Positions 25,501-38,500 are shown, counted from the stretch's first letter. The stretch is DNA of 64,000 nt from Auanema rhodensis (GCA_964057225.1 OZ059896.1:14513501-14577500), one strand, 5' to 3'. Notes: a model not told the origin generated them from the sequence alone. Numbers and translations: made by a program.

Positions 25501-27812
25501 TTCTCCTCCGAAGACGGAGTCGAGGGAAGCCATGATTTCCTTGGGGAGGACAGATTCAGAGCTGAAGATGGAAGCCCAGTTGAAGGTAGCTCCAGTCATG
25601 TACTCGGTGTTGTAGAGAGTCCACTTGTTGAAGCGGCTGTCCAAGAGGTTTTGCTTAAGCTCAGTTGGGATGAGGCGGAGAGCCTTGGAAACACGGAGGG
25701 CCAAGACCTTCTCGCATGGGTTGGTGGACTTGGTGAGGGTGGAGAGGAGGTTGTAGGTGAAGACGCGGACTTGACGGCTGCGCTCAACGATGACTTGTTC
25801 AACAACTTGGCTGAGGATGGCTTCCTCTGGTCTGGTCATGAGGATGATGTTGAGGGCGGACATGCGGATCTCTGGGAGCTCCATGCGGTCCTTGTAGACT
25901 GGCATGAGGACATATTGGATCTTGCGTGGCATGACGGTGCGGAGACGGCGGAGAGCCTCGATGGCTTGGAGGCGGACGGTCTTCTCTTCCATCTTGTCAG
26001 CGATGATGGTGTTGAGGCTGTAGACGGAAACGTCAATGGCAGCGTTGGAGAGGGTCTTGATCATGAGGACCTTCTCGTAGCGGGTCTCGGCAGACTTGAA
26101 CTTGCGGATGAGTTGGTCGACGATCTTTTGCTTGAGGGAGCGAGTGCAGAGCTTCTCCTTCAATTCGTAGGCCATCTTCTCCTCGTTGTCTCCGCAGAAT
26201 CCAGAGACAATGGATCCGTAGGTGAGCCAGCAGGATTGACGGAGGACTGGGTTGCGGTGGGCAACATCAGACTCGCAGAAACGGTAGACGTCTTCAGCGA
26301 TGTATTCGGATGGGACACGGATCTCGGCGAGCATCTTGAAGAGTTGAGAAGCCTTGATGGGGTTCATTTGCTTCTTGGTCATCTTCTCAAGAAGGTGGCG
26401 GATGGTGACCTTGGTTCCGGAAAGAGCAAGGGAGTCGAAGAAGATGTGACGCATCTTCTCAACGGTCTTCTCCTCCATCTTCTCCATGTCGTACAAGAAG
26501 CGCTCGATCTTCTCGATCTCGTGCTCAGTGCAGAAACGGAGAACCTTGACAACGCGGGCGATGAGGTGGGTGGTCTCGAGTTCAACTCCGGATTCGAGGT
26601 CCTTGACAATCTTGTTGAAGATCTGCTTAACCATCTCGACCTTGTTGCTCCACATGGGGATGTGGCGAAGGTATTTCTCTTCTCCGGTCATAGCGAACAT
26701 CTCCTCGGCAATTTCCATCTCAGAGTTGTAGATGAGGGTTTCCTTCTCTTCAACTTGGATCTTCTCGATGGTCTTCTCGACCTCTCCGGCGTAGACAAGG
26801 CTGAGCTTGTTGTAGACGTAGGAGACGAGGAGTTGGTTCTTGTCGGCGATTGGGGCGAACAAGTGTTGGGAACGGAGTTCGACGTCGCGGATGAGGAACT
26901 TGTTCTCAGTGCGTCCGTGAGTGAGGTTGAAGGTCATGACGGTGGAAGAGAGCTTCTCGTCAGCGACGGTCTTCTCGCATTCTTCGCACTTCTCGACGAA
27001 GCGGCGTCCGTAACGGACTTCTGGGCGGATGTTGCACTTGTCGAAGTTGACGGACTTGGTCCATTGTTCGAATTCCTTGGATTCTTCGATTCTGGTGTAG
27101 GCAACCTCGCACTCTCCTTCGAGGGTACGCTGAAGTTCAAAAGGTTTTTGGGTTAAGCTCAGATGGCATTTACCTCGACAACGGTGAAGTAGTCGTTCTT
27201 GTGGATGTCTTCTTCCTCGGTCATGTGGTCGCGCATCTCAACTCCCTTCTTAACGTAGTTGATCTGAATTTCAAAAGATTAGAAAACTATAGGAAGAGAT
27301 TCTGAATACCTGGAGCATGTTGACGATGGACTTCTTGATGTTCTTGGACCAGGCGAGCTCTTCTCCGTCGAATTCGACATCTCCGACAAGTCCGTGCTTG
27401 TAGTTGAAGCGGATTGGGAGGGAGAGAAGACGTTCTTGCTCCTGAAACAAGGAAGATGAATTAGAAAAGAGGAAGTTTATATTACCTTCTCGAGGGTGAC
27501 CTCCTCCATGCTCTCGAATGGGAGCATTCTGAGGGTGTCGACCTCTTCCTGGCTAGTAGCCCAGCGGAGATTTCTCAATTGCATGCGGAACCAATATTCA
27601 GAAGATTCAGGTTGGATGCTGACAAGAGATTGGATACGAGTGATAGCCTTCTGGCTTTCAGAGACAGGTAAAGCAGTAGAGAGATGTCCATCGAAGAGAT
27701 AACGGTATTCACGCTCGGAGCGGAATTCGACTTCGTTGATATCGCGTCTCTCGAAAGATGGCAGACTAGCCAGGGTTAGCCCCAAGAGGCCAACGAGAAC
27801 GAGAAGTTTCAT
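22566..27812 (-). CDS. vit: Vitellogenin, copy A
   Basis: Six exons on the minus strand: 27486-27812, 27310-27441, 27174-27263, 23122-27129 (4,008 bp), 22885-23071, 22566-22834. They encode 1,670 residues, close to the roughly 1,600 of C. elegans VIT-1 to VIT-5. Vitellogenins are the yolk lipoproteins that the intestine makes in bulk, secretes and delivers to oocytes by receptor-mediated endocytosis. The start has a clear signal peptide (MKLLVLVGLLGLTLAS). A lipid-transport domain (vitellogenin N) fills roughly the first 700 residues, followed by the central lipovitellin region with a basic RGKR at about 763-766. A C-terminal von Willebrand D domain contains CGICGHYDNE at about 1510-1519. There is no polyserine phosvitin block, as in nematodes; only a short SSSEEE occurs. 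Codons are extremely biased, unlike the flanking genes. The promoter carries a TATA box and VPE1. Compared with copies B and C, intron 5 differs in poly-A length and by one substitution, while the encoded protein looks identical. Confidence 0.96.
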
Positions 27813-27876
27813 CGTTCTTGATGAGAGTCGTAGACTGTCCTTTACTGTTCAGTTCCTTTCTTATATATCAATTCAT

Positions 27877-27883
27877 ATTGACA
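27877..27883 (-). promoter_or_regulatory. VPE1 element of vitellogenin A
   Basis: ATTGACA on the plus strand is TGTCAAT read in the direction of the gene, 65 bp before the ATG. In C. elegans VPE1 (TGTCAAT) is needed for vit transcription. A TATA-like tatataa lies between it and the start. Upstream homology with copies B and C ends just beyond this site, so copy A has kept only the core promoter. Confidence 0.75.
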
Positions 27884-29833
27884 TGTGCTTCCAATCATTT
27901 TCCCATTTCATTGCATTTCCTCAGTTTTTTTTTCTTTTCTTTGATAAGATCTTAATGGCTAATCAACTATCAACTATTCATTTTTATTCCAATAATTTTT
28001 CTAATTCTTTCTAACATGGTCAAGAGAATGAGTTATTGAAATTAAAAAACTTTTTGATAATTTTTTAATTTCAATAACTCATTCAGACAGAAATTTTCAA
28101 TTCGTCTTCAATGTTTTCTCACGTTGATCCTCAGTAGTTTCGAAACTTTATAATTTTTTTTTATTTTCAGAGAATTTTATTGAATGTTGTTATAGTTAAT
28201 TATAATAACTATAAAATCACTTAAAAGTTAAGAATATGTTTAATTTTTTATTTTCTTCTTATGTTAAAGATTTTAAAAATACAGGATAATCAATTTCTTA
28301 TTTTAAAAATTAGTTATGAAAATCAGATAAAAAGTTTAATGCACCCTTGATTGATTGGAGATTAGAAGAGATTGCGTGCATTCGACGTGTTATGGTCTCA
28401 AGTGAATATTGGATTTCATTTACAAAGACTAACATTTAGATTGAAATTGTTTATATTTACAAATTTTTTTATAAATGAATTATTGTAATTTTAATTTGTT
28501 TATCAAATTGTATTTTTATATATTTTTTTTTATTTTTGAAATAAATAAATATTTAACTTCAAATAAAAATATAAAAATAATATATATTTTATTATATAAT
28601 AATTTAAAAATAATAATTATATTGAATTAAGTTAAAATAACTTGTTTCTCTCATAATATCACATACGTATACTAGAACTTTCTTCCGAAAAATATGACAT
28701 TATGTTGTTATTTTTAAATTTTCAAATTAAAAATATATAAAATATAAAATAATATTTTTATTGATTTTACGATATTTTTGATGATATTTGCAAATACAGC
28801 AAGCTCTCTCCCCAGATAACTTACAGAGGTATTAAGTGGAATTTCAAAAATTAACGAAAAATTTAGATTGTTGGGATGATTATTCTTAATTTAAAAACTT
28901 TTAAAATAGAAATTCAATTGCTTATTATCATAAATGCTTGATCTTTTTGCTGTTTAATGACATTTTCAAAGACGTTTTGACTTGAGATGCCAATCAATCA
29001 TAATTCCTGTGGATTACTATAGTGTGTAGTTCATATTTAATTCTTTTACATTTCAATATTCTATATAGATATATATATTCTTTGGTATTATAATCTATTA
29101 TGAATATGATATTCTTAGTAAATAGGAGTAAAAGACAAATAAAAACTAAGAAAGGTTTTTGATACATTTACAGAAGAAGAACCACGCACATACCAGGATG
29201 AATCAATGATCTAGAAATATTAATATGGATGGAGCCTGTACCTGGAAGATAAGAAGCTGATGAAAAAATTTAATTTAGGATTGCTACAGTAGCACAAGGA
29301 GCAGAATTAAGGAAAAAACAAACGTAGAGTTGAAAAGTTAGAGAAAGAGAGTAGCCAATTTTTTGACAAAGCCTGTGAAATCTGAGAAACGTACAGTACA
29401 ATATATTGAAAGAGAGACAAAATCAAATAGGAAATCTGCACAGTATTTTGAAATAAAGAAAAGTATTTTCTTTGTAATATTTTATGTCACAATATCATAA
29501 TGTAGTCTCCAAGATTCATCATTTCTTATCAGAATTTGATTTCATAATTTGAAGAATGATATATGAATTTGACCCATTAAAGTCATTGTACTAATATTAC
29601 AAATTCATTAGGAATGAAACTATAAAGAAATAAATGGAAAAATTGAATAAAGAAGGAAATGCAACACAATCCAATGAGCGATGTTTGACTGAAATGATGG
29701 TTTTGGATATTTTCCTTCTGAGGTTTTCACGTGTTTTACGTAATTATTGTACTAATTGTATGGTATTTATGCTAATTATGTGAAGAAAATATAAAATATA
29801 AGAAAATTTCATTTAAACTATAAGAAAATTAGT
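27884..29833. other. Intergenic DNA between vitellogenins A and B
   Basis: Very AT-rich single-copy-looking DNA separating the two tandem units, with no gene visible. It contains a perfect 24-bp inverted repeat (28026-28084). From about 29618 the sequence matches the 3' flank of copy A. No exact CTGATAA was seen close to copy A's core promoter; the nearest variant is ttgataa at about 27941. Confidence 0.5.
28026..28084. repeat. Perfect 24-bp stem hairpin
   Basis: Bases 28026-28049 and 28061-28084 are exact reverse complements, separated by an 11-nt loop (ctttttgataa). The arms begin gaatgagttattg. It lies about 215 bp upstream of the vitellogenin A start. It could be a small foldback element or a hairpin RNA; I see no coding content. 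Confidence 0.8.
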
Positions 29834-32800
29834 TTAATAAGCAAGGCACATCTTTGGGACGCGGATCTTGTGCTCGTAGGTCTCTTCGATCTCCTCAAGC
29901 ATGTCGGTGGTCAAGACCTTCTCCTTGCGGAGTTCGCGCATCATCTTCTCAACAACTGGGAGAGACTTGCGAAGGCATCTGAAGGTCATTTGCTTGTAGG
30001 TGGTTTCGAATTCCTTCTTCTCAGTGCGGCAGCTCTTAACTGGCATCTCGGAGAAGCACATGCGGTGTCCACGCTCAAGAACGCGAGTGCGGAGCTCGGG
30101 CTCTGAAAAAAAACAAAGTTGGGTTGCGATTCGATAAGAAACAAGCTGTACCTTCGTACTCGTTCATAAGCTCTTCCTCGCTGCTGCTGGTCTCCTCACG
30201 GAGAATCTTGTAGTTGGACTCCTTGTTGAGCTCGTACTCGTCCATCTCGCATCTTTGGTTCTTGTGCAAGAAGCTCTTGTGGAACTCCATGAGGTCGGTG
30301 GTCTCGATGTTGTCAGCACGACGGAACTCGTTAGTTTCCTGGAATGAAATAGAATTCACAATAGTGATGCTGGGCAATTAGAACAAACCTCGTTGTCGTA
30401 GTGTCCGCAGATTCCGCATTGCTTGTTCTTGTAAAGAGCAGAGAGTTGAATCTTGGCGTGGATTCCGTCGAAGGTGACGAGAACGTCTTCAAGATCGATC
30501 TTGTAGAGCTTCTCAGTGATGATGAAGATTCCGAAGTTCTCCAACTCTTCCTCAGACTTGATGATTTCTCCGTTGACCTTAACGATCATCTTCTCTCTCT
30601 TCAATTCGAGTTCGATGCTGTTCTTCTCGTGGTGGATGGTGAGGATCTTCTCTTCGGTGTTCTTGGCAACCTTCTCCATAAGAACGGTGAACTTGGGGAT
30701 CTCAGAGGAGCAATCCTTGGCAAGAACAGTTTGGCATGGAACCATTGGAAGTCTGTAGAAGAGGTTATCGAAGGTCTTGATCTCGTTGCTCTTGACGACG
30801 CATTCAGCGCGGGTCTCCTTCTCGATCTTCTCAGCGATGTGCTTCATGGAGTTGATAGATCCGTAGTGACGGCGGATGTTGAGGGTTGGGAGCTCGAATG
30901 GAACGACGATGTTGCGGAAGAGAACACGTTGCTCTGGGGTCTCAATGACGATGTCGCAGAAGCGGCGGCTGATTGGCTCGATGGTGAGCTTAGCCTCCAT
31001 GCGTCCTTCGTACATCTTGTTGGTGAACTCAACTTGGGTGTTCATGAAGTTCCAGCTCTTGAGGAGAGAAAGGAAGTTGCGGAGGTACATCTTGTGCATT
31101 GGGCTGATCTTGTGCTCAGCAACAAGCTTGTATTGGTTCAACTTGGCGGCCTCGATGAGCTTCTCGGTCTCGGTAAGTCCGTTTTGCTCGCGCTCAACCT
31201 TCTTCATCCAGATCTTTTGGTCACGGCTTTGTTGTCCTTGGAGCTTGAGGTTCATGGTGTACTTCTCCTCAGATCCCCATTGGATTTCCATGTTTCCGAT
31301 GAATTCACGGTGCATTTGATCGAACATTTGCTTGAAGGTCATTGGCATCTCTGGGTAGAGGGTTTGGATCAAAGCCTTGAGTTCCCACTCGCGGGATTCC
31401 TCTCCGAAGGGAGTGCGACGGGCCTCAAAGTGGACACGGCAGTAACGGATCTTGTCGTCGCAGATGGCGCGGACCTCAGTCTCGAGCTTGTTCTTGATAT
31501 CTCCGACAGTCTCAAGCTTGAAGGAGAGTCTGTGCTTGTAAGCCTTGACGATCTCAAGGTTCTTGACGTACTTGGCGAAGACGTTGCGGCGTTCGCTCTC
31601 AGTCTCAGTCTTGTAGTCGGTCATCTCAACCTCGAAGTCTTCCTCCTCGGTCTCGTATCTCTTGTTCATGGACTTCTTCTCATAGAAGTTTTCGAAAGTT
31701 GGGCTTTCCATTCTCTTGACTGGCTCGAAGACGTCCATTTCCATGTGGAAGACGATCTCGCGGACCTTCTCAGTCATGGGCTCGTACCAGATGTTGATGA
31801 GGTTGTCTCCGATAAGAACAGTCTTGTGCTCCTCGGTGGCGTAGAGTGGGAAGAATGGGCGACGGATGCTTCCGGAAACCAAAACCTTCATTCCGGTCTT
31901 CTCGAAGTATTCACGCTCAATAGTCTCAACTGGGTAGCGAGAATCCTTGAGGTAGATGGTCTTCTCGATGGTTTCGGGGTAGTGACGGGTTTCCTTGTCC
32001 CAGACGGCGACGTAGGTGACTGGGCGGGTCATGAGGTGGACAATGTGTCTCTTGGTCTCTGGAACCTTGAAGACGGTCTTGAGGGTGAGCTTGTCTTCCC
32101 AGTTGACGAACATTTGAAGATCGATGGGGGTGTTGATCTTGGCTCCGTGGAGAAGCTTGACTCCGGAGTAGACAACTGGAGTGCGGGCTTCAAGCTTGAT
32201 GACGTGAGTGGAAGCAACCTCTGGCTTGGCAACAAGGTGGAGGCGGAGTCCGTTGAAGCGGTCAGAGCTCTTGGGCTCGAATTCAACCTTGATGTGTCCA
32301 GTGACGGTAGCGAGGGTTGGCATCTTGGATCCAAGAACGATTGGCATACCGAGGGCAGTTGGGATCTTGCGGATGGTCTCGTGAACGAAGACGGCTCCGG
32401 AAAGGGTGTAGTGGAATCCGTGGGAGAGAACACGCTCAATGTCTCCAAGCTCGATTCTTCCCTCGCGGGCGATCTTCTTGAAAAGCTCTGGGATGGTTTC
32501 CATGTCAATTGGAAGGAAAGCGTAGTCCATGTCCTTGTAACGGAAGTAGAGGAGAGCCTCTGGTTCGTCGTTGCTCATCTCACGGCGCTTGATGTTCAAC
32601 TTCTCGGCGATGGTGCGGAGGATCTCGACTGGGCGGAAAGTGGCGGATCTCTTTCCACGGACGACAAGGGTCTCAAGTCCGGATTGCTCAACCTTGCGGA
32701 TCATCTTGTTGAGGATGACGTCCATGTTGTTTTGGTAGAGTCCGATTTGAGCCAAGTACTTGTTCCATTCTCCTCCGAAGACGGAGTCGAGGGAAGCCAT

Positions 32801-35079
32801 GATTTCCTTGGGGAGGACAGATTCAGAGCTGAAGATGGAAGCCCAGTTGAAGGTAGCTCCAGTCATGTACTCGGTGTTGTAGAGAGTCCACTTGTTGAAG
32901 CGGCTGTCCAAGAGGTTTTGCTTAAGCTCAGTTGGGATGAGGCGGAGAGCCTTGGAAACACGGAGGGCCAAGACCTTCTCGCATGGGTTGGTGGACTTGG
33001 TGAGGGTGGAGAGGAGGTTGTAGGTGAAGACGCGGACTTGACGGCTGCGCTCAACGATGACTTGTTCAACAACTTGGCTGAGGATGGCTTCCTCTGGTCT
33101 GGTCATGAGGATGATGTTGAGGGCGGACATGCGGATCTCTGGGAGCTCCATGCGGTCCTTGTAGACTGGCATGAGGACATATTGGATCTTGCGTGGCATG
33201 ACGGTGCGGAGACGGCGGAGAGCCTCGATGGCTTGGAGGCGGACGGTCTTCTCTTCCATCTTGTCAGCGATGATGGTGTTGAGGCTGTAGACGGAAACGT
33301 CAATGGCAGCGTTGGAGAGGGTCTTGATCATGAGGACCTTCTCGTAGCGGGTCTCGGCAGACTTGAACTTGCGGATGAGTTGGTCGACGATCTTTTGCTT
33401 GAGGGAGCGAGTGCAGAGCTTCTCCTTCAATTCGTAGGCCATCTTCTCCTCGTTGTCTCCGCAGAATCCAGAGACAATGGATCCGTAGGTGAGCCAGCAG
33501 GATTGACGGAGGACTGGGTTGCGGTGGGCAACATCAGACTCGCAGAAACGGTAGACGTCTTCAGCGATGTATTCGGATGGGACACGGATCTCGGCGAGCA
33601 TCTTGAAGAGTTGAGAAGCCTTGATGGGGTTCATTTGCTTCTTGGTCATCTTCTCAAGAAGGTGGCGGATGGTGACCTTGGTTCCGGAAAGAGCAAGGGA
33701 GTCGAAGAAGATGTGACGCATCTTCTCAACGGTCTTCTCCTCCATCTTCTCCATGTCGTACAAGAAGCGCTCGATCTTCTCGATCTCGTGCTCAGTGCAG
33801 AAACGGAGAACCTTGACAACGCGGGCGATGAGGTGGGTGGTCTCGAGTTCAACTCCGGATTCGAGGTCCTTGACAATCTTGTTGAAGATCTGCTTAACCA
33901 TCTCGACCTTGTTGCTCCACATGGGGATGTGGCGAAGGTATTTCTCTTCTCCGGTCATAGCGAACATCTCCTCGGCAATTTCCATCTCAGAGTTGTAGAT
34001 GAGGGTTTCCTTCTCTTCAACTTGGATCTTCTCGATGGTCTTCTCGACCTCTCCGGCGTAGACAAGGCTGAGCTTGTTGTAGACGTAGGAGACGAGGAGT
34101 TGGTTCTTGTCGGCGATTGGGGCGAACAAGTGTTGGGAACGGAGTTCGACGTCGCGGATGAGGAACTTGTTCTCAGTGCGTCCGTGAGTGAGGTTGAAGG
34201 TCATGACGGTGGAAGAGAGCTTCTCGTCAGCGACGGTCTTCTCGCATTCTTCGCACTTCTCGACGAAGCGGCGTCCGTAACGGACTTCTGGGCGGATGTT
34301 GCACTTGTCGAAGTTGACGGACTTGGTCCATTGTTCGAATTCCTTGGATTCTTCGATTCTGGTGTAGGCAACCTCGCACTCTCCTTCGAGGGTACGCTGA
34401 AGTTCAAAAGGTTTTTGGGTTAAGCTCAGATGGCATTTACCTCGACAACGGTGAAGTAGTCGTTCTTGTGGATGTCTTCTTCCTCGGTCATGTGGTCGCG
34501 CATCTCAACTCCCTTCTTAACGTAGTTGATCTGAATTTCAAAAGATTAGAAAACTATAGGAAGAGATTCTGAATACCTGGAGCATGTTGACGATGGACTT
34601 CTTGATGTTCTTGGACCAGGCGAGCTCTTCTCCGTCGAATTCGACATCTCCGACAAGTCCGTGCTTGTAGTTGAAGCGGATTGGGAGGGAGAGAAGACGT
34701 TCTTGCTCCTGAAACAAGGAAGATGAATTAGAAAAGAGGAAGTTTATATTACCTTCTCGAGGGTGACCTCCTCCATGCTCTCGAATGGGAGCATTCTGAG
34801 GGTGTCGACCTCTTCCTGGCTAGTAGCCCAGCGGAGATTTCTCAATTGCATGCGGAACCAATATTCAGAAGATTCAGGTTGGATGCTGACAAGAGATTGG
34901 ATACGAGTGATAGCCTTCTGGCTTTCAGAGACAGGTAAAGCAGTAGAGAGATGTCCATCGAAGAGATAACGGTATTCACGCTCGGAGCGGAATTCGACTT
35001 CGTTGATATCGCGTCTCTCGAAAGATGGCAGACTAGCCAGGGTTAGCCCCAAGAGGCCAACGAGAACGAGAAGTTTCAT
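29834..35079 (-). CDS. vit: Vitellogenin, copy B
   Basis: Six exons on the minus strand: 34753-35079, 34577-34708, 34441-34530, 30389-34396, 30152-30338, 29834-30102, encoding 1,670 residues. The translated long exon is the same as in copies A and C. The domains are the vitellogenin N-terminal lipid-transport region, the lipovitellin centre and a C-terminal VWD module. It is a direct repeat of copy A, offset by 7,267 bp (7,268 in the last exon because of a one-base poly-A change in intron 5). It runs head to head with copy C, the two start codons 463 bp apart. Its promoter has a TATA box, VPE1 at 35144-35150 and VPE2 at 35212-35218. Nothing suggests a pseudogene. Confidence 0.96.
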
Positions 35080-35143
35080 CGTTCTTGATGAGAGTCGTAG
35101 ACTGTCCTTTACTGTTCAGTTCCTTTCTTATATATCAATTCAT

Positions 35144-35150
35144 ATTGACA
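35144..35150 (-). promoter_or_regulatory. VPE1 element of vitellogenin B
   Basis: ATTGACA on the plus strand reads TGTCAAT towards copy B. It is the exact mirror of the site in front of copy C. Confidence 0.78.
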
Positions 35151-35211
35151 CATGCCCTGAGGCTATTCTACCAAGTCAATCATCTGTTATCTGCCGTTTT
35201 GGACTTTCTTG

Positions 35212-35218
35212 CTGATAA
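35212..35218 (+). promoter_or_regulatory. VPE2 (GATA-type) element in the B/C control region
   Basis: CTGATAA, identical to C. elegans VPE2, which binds the intestinal GATA factor ELT-2. It lies in the unique centre between the inverted arms, 133 bp upstream of the copy B start. Confidence 0.72.
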
Positions 35219-35389
35219 CAATGTGTCTTGCAGAATACAAAAAAACTGCTTCAAACTTAGGCAAATACGAATTTCAAAAAAAAATGTTGAAAATTGAAAT
35301 AAATTGCATATACAGTTAAACTCAAATACTAAGTACACAGTTTAGTTAAAACTTTTAAGTTCTAAGTTTCAAGGAGTGGTGTCTCTTTA

Positions 35390-35396
35390 TTATCAG
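35390..35396 (-). promoter_or_regulatory. Second VPE2 element in the B/C control region
   Basis: TTATCAG on the plus strand is CTGATAA on the minus strand. It lies in the unique centre, 147 bp upstream of the copy C start. It is not the mirror of the site at 35212, so each divergent gene has its own VPE2. Confidence 0.72.
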
Positions 35397-35471
35397 TTGT
35401 TGAATGAAAAGTGAAAGTTGATGAGCAAATCAATAAGTATGATTGACTTGGTAGAATAGCCTCAGGGCATG

Positions 35472-35478
35472 TGTCAAT
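35472..35478 (+). promoter_or_regulatory. VPE1 element of vitellogenin C
   Basis: TGTCAAT, 65 bp before the ATG at 35543, followed by a TATA-like tatataa at 35488-35494. This is the arrangement known from C. elegans vit promoters. Confidence 0.78.
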
Positions 35479-35542
35479 ATGAACTGATATATAAGAAAGG
35501 AACTGAACAGTAAAGGACAGTCTACGACTCTCATCAAGAACG

Positions 35543-38500
35543 ATGAAACTTCTCGTTCTCGTTGGCCTCTTGGGGCTAACCCTGGCTAGTCTGCCATCTT
35601 TCGAGAGACGCGATATCAACGAAGTCGAATTCCGCTCCGAGCGTGAATACCGTTATCTCTTCGATGGACATCTCTCTACTGCTTTACCTGTCTCTGAAAG
35701 CCAGAAGGCTATCACTCGTATCCAATCTCTTGTCAGCATCCAACCTGAATCTTCTGAATATTGGTTCCGCATGCAATTGAGAAATCTCCGCTGGGCTACT
35801 AGCCAGGAAGAGGTCGACACCCTCAGAATGCTCCCATTCGAGAGCATGGAGGAGGTCACCCTCGAGAAGGTAATATAAACTTCCTCTTTTCTAATTCATC
35901 TTCCTTGTTTCAGGAGCAAGAACGTCTTCTCTCCCTCCCAATCCGCTTCAACTACAAGCACGGACTTGTCGGAGATGTCGAATTCGACGGAGAAGAGCTC
36001 GCCTGGTCCAAGAACATCAAGAAGTCCATCGTCAACATGCTCCAGGTATTCAGAATCTCTTCCTATAGTTTTCTAATCTTTTGAAATTCAGATCAACTAC
36101 GTTAAGAAGGGAGTTGAGATGCGCGACCACATGACCGAGGAAGAAGACATCCACAAGAACGACTACTTCACCGTTGTCGAGGTAAATGCCATCTGAGCTT
36201 AACCCAAAAACCTTTTGAACTTCAGCGTACCCTCGAAGGAGAGTGCGAGGTTGCCTACACCAGAATCGAAGAATCCAAGGAATTCGAACAATGGACCAAG
36301 TCCGTCAACTTCGACAAGTGCAACATCCGCCCAGAAGTCCGTTACGGACGCCGCTTCGTCGAGAAGTGCGAAGAATGCGAGAAGACCGTCGCTGACGAGA
36401 AGCTCTCTTCCACCGTCATGACCTTCAACCTCACTCACGGACGCACTGAGAACAAGTTCCTCATCCGCGACGTCGAACTCCGTTCCCAACACTTGTTCGC
36501 CCCAATCGCCGACAAGAACCAACTCCTCGTCTCCTACGTCTACAACAAGCTCAGCCTTGTCTACGCCGGAGAGGTCGAGAAGACCATCGAGAAGATCCAA
36601 GTTGAAGAGAAGGAAACCCTCATCTACAACTCTGAGATGGAAATTGCCGAGGAGATGTTCGCTATGACCGGAGAAGAGAAATACCTTCGCCACATCCCCA
36701 TGTGGAGCAACAAGGTCGAGATGGTTAAGCAGATCTTCAACAAGATTGTCAAGGACCTCGAATCCGGAGTTGAACTCGAGACCACCCACCTCATCGCCCG
36801 CGTTGTCAAGGTTCTCCGTTTCTGCACTGAGCACGAGATCGAGAAGATCGAGCGCTTCTTGTACGACATGGAGAAGATGGAGGAGAAGACCGTTGAGAAG
36901 ATGCGTCACATCTTCTTCGACTCCCTTGCTCTTTCCGGAACCAAGGTCACCATCCGCCACCTTCTTGAGAAGATGACCAAGAAGCAAATGAACCCCATCA
37001 AGGCTTCTCAACTCTTCAAGATGCTCGCCGAGATCCGTGTCCCATCCGAATACATCGCTGAAGACGTCTACCGTTTCTGCGAGTCTGATGTTGCCCACCG
37101 CAACCCAGTCCTCCGTCAATCCTGCTGGCTCACCTACGGATCCATTGTCTCTGGATTCTGCGGAGACAACGAGGAGAAGATGGCCTACGAATTGAAGGAG
37201 AAGCTCTGCACTCGCTCCCTCAAGCAAAAGATCGTCGACCAACTCATCCGCAAGTTCAAGTCTGCCGAGACCCGCTACGAGAAGGTCCTCATGATCAAGA
37301 CCCTCTCCAACGCTGCCATTGACGTTTCCGTCTACAGCCTCAACACCATCATCGCTGACAAGATGGAAGAGAAGACCGTCCGCCTCCAAGCCATCGAGGC
37401 TCTCCGCCGTCTCCGCACCGTCATGCCACGCAAGATCCAATATGTCCTCATGCCAGTCTACAAGGACCGCATGGAGCTCCCAGAGATCCGCATGTCCGCC
37501 CTCAACATCATCCTCATGACCAGACCAGAGGAAGCCATCCTCAGCCAAGTTGTTGAACAAGTCATCGTTGAGCGCAGCCGTCAAGTCCGCGTCTTCACCT
37601 ACAACCTCCTCTCCACCCTCACCAAGTCCACCAACCCATGCGAGAAGGTCTTGGCCCTCCGTGTTTCCAAGGCTCTCCGCCTCATCCCAACTGAGCTTAA
37701 GCAAAACCTCTTGGACAGCCGCTTCAACAAGTGGACTCTCTACAACACCGAGTACATGACTGGAGCTACCTTCAACTGGGCTTCCATCTTCAGCTCTGAA
37801 TCTGTCCTCCCCAAGGAAATCATGGCTTCCCTCGACTCCGTCTTCGGAGGAGAATGGAACAAGTACTTGGCTCAAATCGGACTCTACCAAAACAACATGG
37901 ACGTCATCCTCAACAAGATGATCCGCAAGGTTGAGCAATCCGGACTTGAGACCCTTGTCGTCCGTGGAAAGAGATCCGCCACTTTCCGCCCAGTCGAGAT
38001 CCTCCGCACCATCGCCGAGAAGTTGAACATCAAGCGCCGTGAGATGAGCAACGACGAACCAGAGGCTCTCCTCTACTTCCGTTACAAGGACATGGACTAC
38101 GCTTTCCTTCCAATTGACATGGAAACCATCCCAGAGCTTTTCAAGAAGATCGCCCGCGAGGGAAGAATCGAGCTTGGAGACATTGAGCGTGTTCTCTCCC
38201 ACGGATTCCACTACACCCTTTCCGGAGCCGTCTTCGTTCACGAGACCATCCGCAAGATCCCAACTGCCCTCGGTATGCCAATCGTTCTTGGATCCAAGAT
38301 GCCAACCCTCGCTACCGTCACTGGACACATCAAGGTTGAATTCGAGCCCAAGAGCTCTGACCGCTTCAACGGACTCCGCCTCCACCTTGTTGCCAAGCCA
38401 GAGGTTGCTTCCACTCACGTCATCAAGCTTGAAGCCCGCACTCCAGTTGTCTACTCCGGAGTCAAGCTTCTCCACGGAGCCAAGATCAACACCCCCATCG

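Noticed and set aside
23134-27156. 1,340-codon open frame antisense to vitellogenin A, repeated at 30401-34423 and 36199-40221
   Set aside because: It lies opposite the true coding frame in all three copies. Extreme codon bias avoids the sense codons that would create antisense stops, so the frame stays open by default. Its composition (Leu, Asp, Glu, Val, His) and lack of any known domain fit a shadow frame.
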